From an uncultured bacterium (GTDB lineage: Bacteria; Cyanobacteriota; Vampirovibrionia; Gastranaerophilales; Gastranaerophilaceae): DNA of 17,675 bases. Position 1 is the first letter of the stretch, and the number at the start of each line of letters is the position of its first letter. The notes below the pieces were generated by a model, which saw only the letters and a program-made list of their open reading frames with translations, searched no databases and had not been told where the DNA came from. The DNA lies in the NCBI GenBank assembly GCA_958366705.1, contig CATXCB010000023.1:1-17675 (forward strand), given 5' to 3'. Positions 15,636 through 17,675 of the stretch are shown piece by piece. Made by a program: the position numbers and the translations under genes.

Positions 15636-16432
15636 AAATATCAATTATAACTGTTTCTTACAATAGCGAGAAGACAATTTCAAAAACAATTGAGTCTGTA
15701 TATAAGCAAAATTATCAAGATTTTGAATATATCATTATAGACGGTCAATCCAATGACAAAACACTTGATATTATAAAGCAATATAAAACTATATTTAAAG
15801 AAAAAATGATTTGGGTCTCAGAAAAAGACAAAGGTATTTATGATGCAATGAATAAAGGTCTAAAAATGGCAAGTGGAGAAGTTGTCGGGCTTCTAAATTC
15901 AGATGACTTTTATACATCGCGAGACATATTAAGTACAATCTATGAGAATTTCAGCAAAGAAAAAAATATTGATGCTATATATGGTGATGTACATTATATA
16001 GATACAAACAAATCAAAAAGAATCATACGATATTATTCTTCTAAATTCTTTAAAAGAAGCCTTATGCGCCTTGGATTTATGCCTGCCCATCCTTCTTTTT
16101 ATATCAGAAAGGAATGTCTAAATAAAATAGGATTCTACGATATATCATACAAAATTGCTGCAGATTTTGAATTCCTATTAAGAGCTATCTATATACATAA
16201 AATCAAAACAAAATATATCAAAAAAGACTTTGTAACCATGACAATTGGAGGAGTAAGTACCTCCGGTTTAATAAGCCATAAGCAAATTATGCAAGAACAT
16301 ATCAAAGCCTTGAGAAGCAATCATATATACTCCAATTATTTTCTTTTATCTTTAAGATACCTCTATAAGATATATGAAATGATTCTTTTCACTTTAACAA
16401 AAATATTAACAAAGAATATTAACGCAAAATAA
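15632..16432 (+). CDS. Family 2 glycosyltransferase, WcaA-like
   Basis: This 266-residue GT-A-fold transferase has ITVSYNSEKTISKTIESVY (6-24), IIIDGQSNDKT (34-44), EKDKGIYDAMNKG (64-76) and the DXD-like LNSDDFY (88-94). AADFEFLLR (176-184) supplies the probable base D178. The DKGIYDAMNKG segment defines the large WcaA/YP_ branch common in Bacteroidota capsule loci. It is short, with no added domains, and ends in a basic, membrane-seeking tail. It overlaps the preceding GT4 gene by 4 nt and ends 1 nt before wzz. Its sugar is unknown. Confidence 0.93.
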   Translation: MKISIITVSYNSEKTISKTIESVYKQNYQDFEYIIIDGQSNDKTLDIIKQYKTIFKEKMIWVSEKDKGIYDAMNKGLKMASGEVVGLLNSDDFYTSRDILSTIYENFSKEKNIDAIYGDVHYIDTNKSKRIIRYYSSKFFKRSLMRLGFMPAHPSFYIRKECLNKIGFYDISYKIAADFEFLLRAIYIHKIKTKYIKKDFVTMTIGGVSTSGLISHKQIMQEHIKALRSNHIYSNYFLLSLRYLYKIYEMILFTLTKILTKNINAK

Positions 16433-16433
16433 T

Positions 16434-17540
16434 ATGGAAAATTCAAAAGCACATATTCAAGGAGAAATCTCTGAAAATCTAGATTTGCTTCTTCTTTTTA
16501 AGAAAATCATAAAAAACCGAAAGAAGATTTATAAAGCAATGATTATTGGAGCTATTATTGGTATAATTATTGGGTTTAGCTTACCCAAAGAATATACGGT
16601 AAAAGTTAGTTTATCACCGGAGTCCGGTAATTCAAATGGAGGAGGATTAGCAGGAATAGCTTCAATGTTCGGATTAGGGAACGTAACATCAAATTTGAAT
16701 GAAGATGCACTTACATTTGGAATGTTCCCCGAAATCACTCAAACAAATCCTTTTATGATAGAAATGCTAATGGTAAAAGTTAAAACCCAAGATAACCAAG
16801 AAATTCTTTTGTATGATTATCTACACACTCAAAAGAATCCATGGTGGTCTTATGTCATAAATGCACCAATAAAATGTATTTCAGGATTAATTAACCTATT
16901 TAAAGAATCTACTAACAAAGAAATAAAAGGACTAAAATTAGATCCCTTTCAACTAACCCAAGAAGAACAACAAAGAATTTCTTCTTTAAAAAAAAGAATA
17001 ATAGCAGAAACTGACAAAAAAACTACAATGACTCATATAACAGTCTCATTTCAAGACCCCTTAGTTACTGCTATTGTGGCAGATAGCGCTATTAATAAGC
17101 TACAAACATATATAATAAACTATAGAACTAAAAAAGCAAAACAAGATTATGAATTCCAAAATCAAATGTGCGAAAAATATAAAAAACTTTACGAGGAGGC
17201 TCAAAGAAAATATGATGAATATGCTGATGCAAATAGAAACTTAGTGACACAAACAGCCAAATCGCAGATGAACGAATATCAACAAAATGCAGATTTAGCC
17301 TACAAAGTTTATAACCAAGTTCTAACACAACGCCAAATCGCAGAGGCGAAACTACAAGAAGCAAAACCTGTATTTGCTGTGGTAGAACCCTCAACTATTC
17401 CCTTAAATGCAAGTTCGCCCAATAAACCATTATTATTGATAGGCTTTACATTTCTAGCTTTTGTGCTTGAGTCTGCATGGATTCTTTTCGGGAAAGATAT
17501 TTATCATGATTTCAAGAATGAACTGAAAAAGAAAGATTAA
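16434..17540 (+). CDS. wzz: Wzz-type chain-length determinant
   Basis: This 368-residue protein is a polysaccharide co-polymerase that sets modal chain length with Wzy at the inner membrane. It has the family's two-helix topology: TM1 at about 35-50 (AMIIGAIIGIIIGFSL) and TM2 at about 332-352 (PLLLIGFTFLAFVLESAWIL). The long periplasmic part includes a G-rich loop (GGGLAGIASMFGLG, 69-82) and coiled-coil-prone helices at about 240-310. There is no cytoplasmic Walker kinase domain, so it is Wzz-like and not a Wzc-type autokinase. The proline-rich stretch before TM2 (VEPSTIPLNASSPNKP) is the usual family signature. As the last operon gene it is placed unusually, and no clear terminator follows. 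Confidence 0.92.
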   Translation: MENSKAHIQGEISENLDLLLLFKKIIKNRKKIYKAMIIGAIIGIIIGFSLPKEYTVKVSLSPESGNSNGGGLAGIASMFGLGNVTSNLNEDALTFGMFPEITQTNPFMIEMLMVKVKTQDNQEILLYDYLHTQKNPWWSYVINAPIKCISGLINLFKESTNKEIKGLKLDPFQLTQEEQQRISSLKKRIIAETDKKTTMTHITVSFQDPLVTAIVADSAINKLQTYIINYRTKKAKQDYEFQNQMCEKYKKLYEEAQRKYDEYADANRNLVTQTAKSQMNEYQQNADLAYKVYNQVLTQRQIAEAKLQEAKPVFAVVEPSTIPLNASSPNKPLLLIGFTFLAFVLESAWILFGKDIYHDFKNELKKKD

Positions 17541-17562
17541 TTCCAATACGGTATCATTATTT

Positions 17563-17570
17563 TATCTTTA
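17563..17570 (+). promoter_or_regulatory. Candidate -7 box of the AAA-ATPase-like gene
   Basis: TATCTTTA differs from TAnnTTTG only in the last base and lies 5 bases before the next ATG. If used, the transcript would start at or within a few bases of the start codon, giving an almost leaderless mRNA. I cannot see a matching -33 TTTG at 19-21 bp upstream. Read-through from the operon is the alternative, since only 35 bases separate the genes and no hairpin terminator lies between them. Confidence 0.35.
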
Positions 17571-17575
17571 CACAT

Positions 17576-17675
17576 ATGAAATATCCTATAGGCATACAAA
17601 CATTCGAACAAATCATAATGGATGGATATATCTATGTAGATAAGACTGATTTAATATATTCACTTGTAACAAGAG
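17576..17675 (+). CDS. AAA-ATPase-like protein, 5' fragment cut by window edge
   Basis: The first 33 codons read MKYPIGIQTFEQIIMDGY followed by IYVDKTDLIYSLVTR, then the window ends. This opening, especially YPIGIQTFEQII and the YVDKT box, is characteristic of the large Bacteroidales family with an N-terminal AAA-ATPase-like domain and a C-terminal PD-(D/E)XK nuclease-like domain. Members number many per genome and their function is unknown. It is probably a separate unit and not part of polysaccharide synthesis. Only the N-terminus is visible, so domain completeness cannot be judged. Confidence 0.8.
   Translation, partial: MKYPIGIQTFEQIIMDGYIYVDKTDLIYSLVTR

Noticed and set aside
17541..17575. 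Terminator after wzz
   Set aside because: Only a 4-bp ATAC/GTAT pair is present, which cannot form a stable hairpin, and no T tract follows it directly.

Overview
The window looks like a chromosomal segment of a gut Bacteroidales bacterium (Bacteroides or Phocaeicola type). The clues are promoter boxes of the Bacteroidota form TAnnTTTG, weak or absent Shine-Dalgarno sequences, a TrkH of Bacteroides type, and at the right edge the start of a 'MKYPIGIQTFEQII' AAA-ATPase-like gene, a family that is very abundant in these genomes. The species cannot be fixed from sequence alone.

Layout. (1) Positions 36-1580: a minus-strand potassium-uptake gene (trkH) followed by a strong, probably bidirectional terminator. 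(2) Positions 1581-2304: a 724-base divergent intergenic region. It holds the trkH promoter, a 139-bp nested inverted repeat, five copies of a 22-bp-spaced palindromic repeat, the operon promoter (2143-2173) and a leader of about 125 nt. (3) Positions 2305-17540: one tight plus-strand operon of 14 genes, with gaps of 1-8 nt or overlaps of 4-35 nt, for a surface polysaccharide (capsule or O-antigen) made by the Wzx/Wzy route. (4) From 17576: the first 33 codons of an AAA-ATPase-like gene cut by the window edge.

How the operon works together. The first gene fuses a LicC-like CTP:phosphoalcohol cytidylyltransferase to a CobD/HisC-like PLP enzyme. A TagF-like (CDP-glycerol glycerophosphotransferase-like) protein lies five genes on. 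Together they suggest synthesis and transfer of a CDP-activated phospho-alkanolamine onto the glycan; this is inference. Two tandem WxcM/FdtA-type cupin ketoisomerases, a left-handed beta-helix N-acetyltransferase and a DegT-type aminotransferase form a dTDP-3-acetamido-3,6-dideoxyhexose cassette (Qui3NAc or Fuc3NAc type). Five glycosyltransferases (two GT2, three GT4-like) build the repeat unit, an acyltransferase-3 protein probably O-acetylates it, a flippase exports it, a Wzy-like protein polymerises it and a Wzz-like protein sets chain length.

Missing from the window are UpxY/UpxZ regulators, an initiating undecaprenyl-phosphate sugar-phosphate transferase, rmlA/rmlB and an outer-membrane exporter; these must lie elsewhere or be shared. 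The operon is visibly much richer in A+T than the trkH side, consistent with a horizontally exchanged polysaccharide island beside core chromosome.
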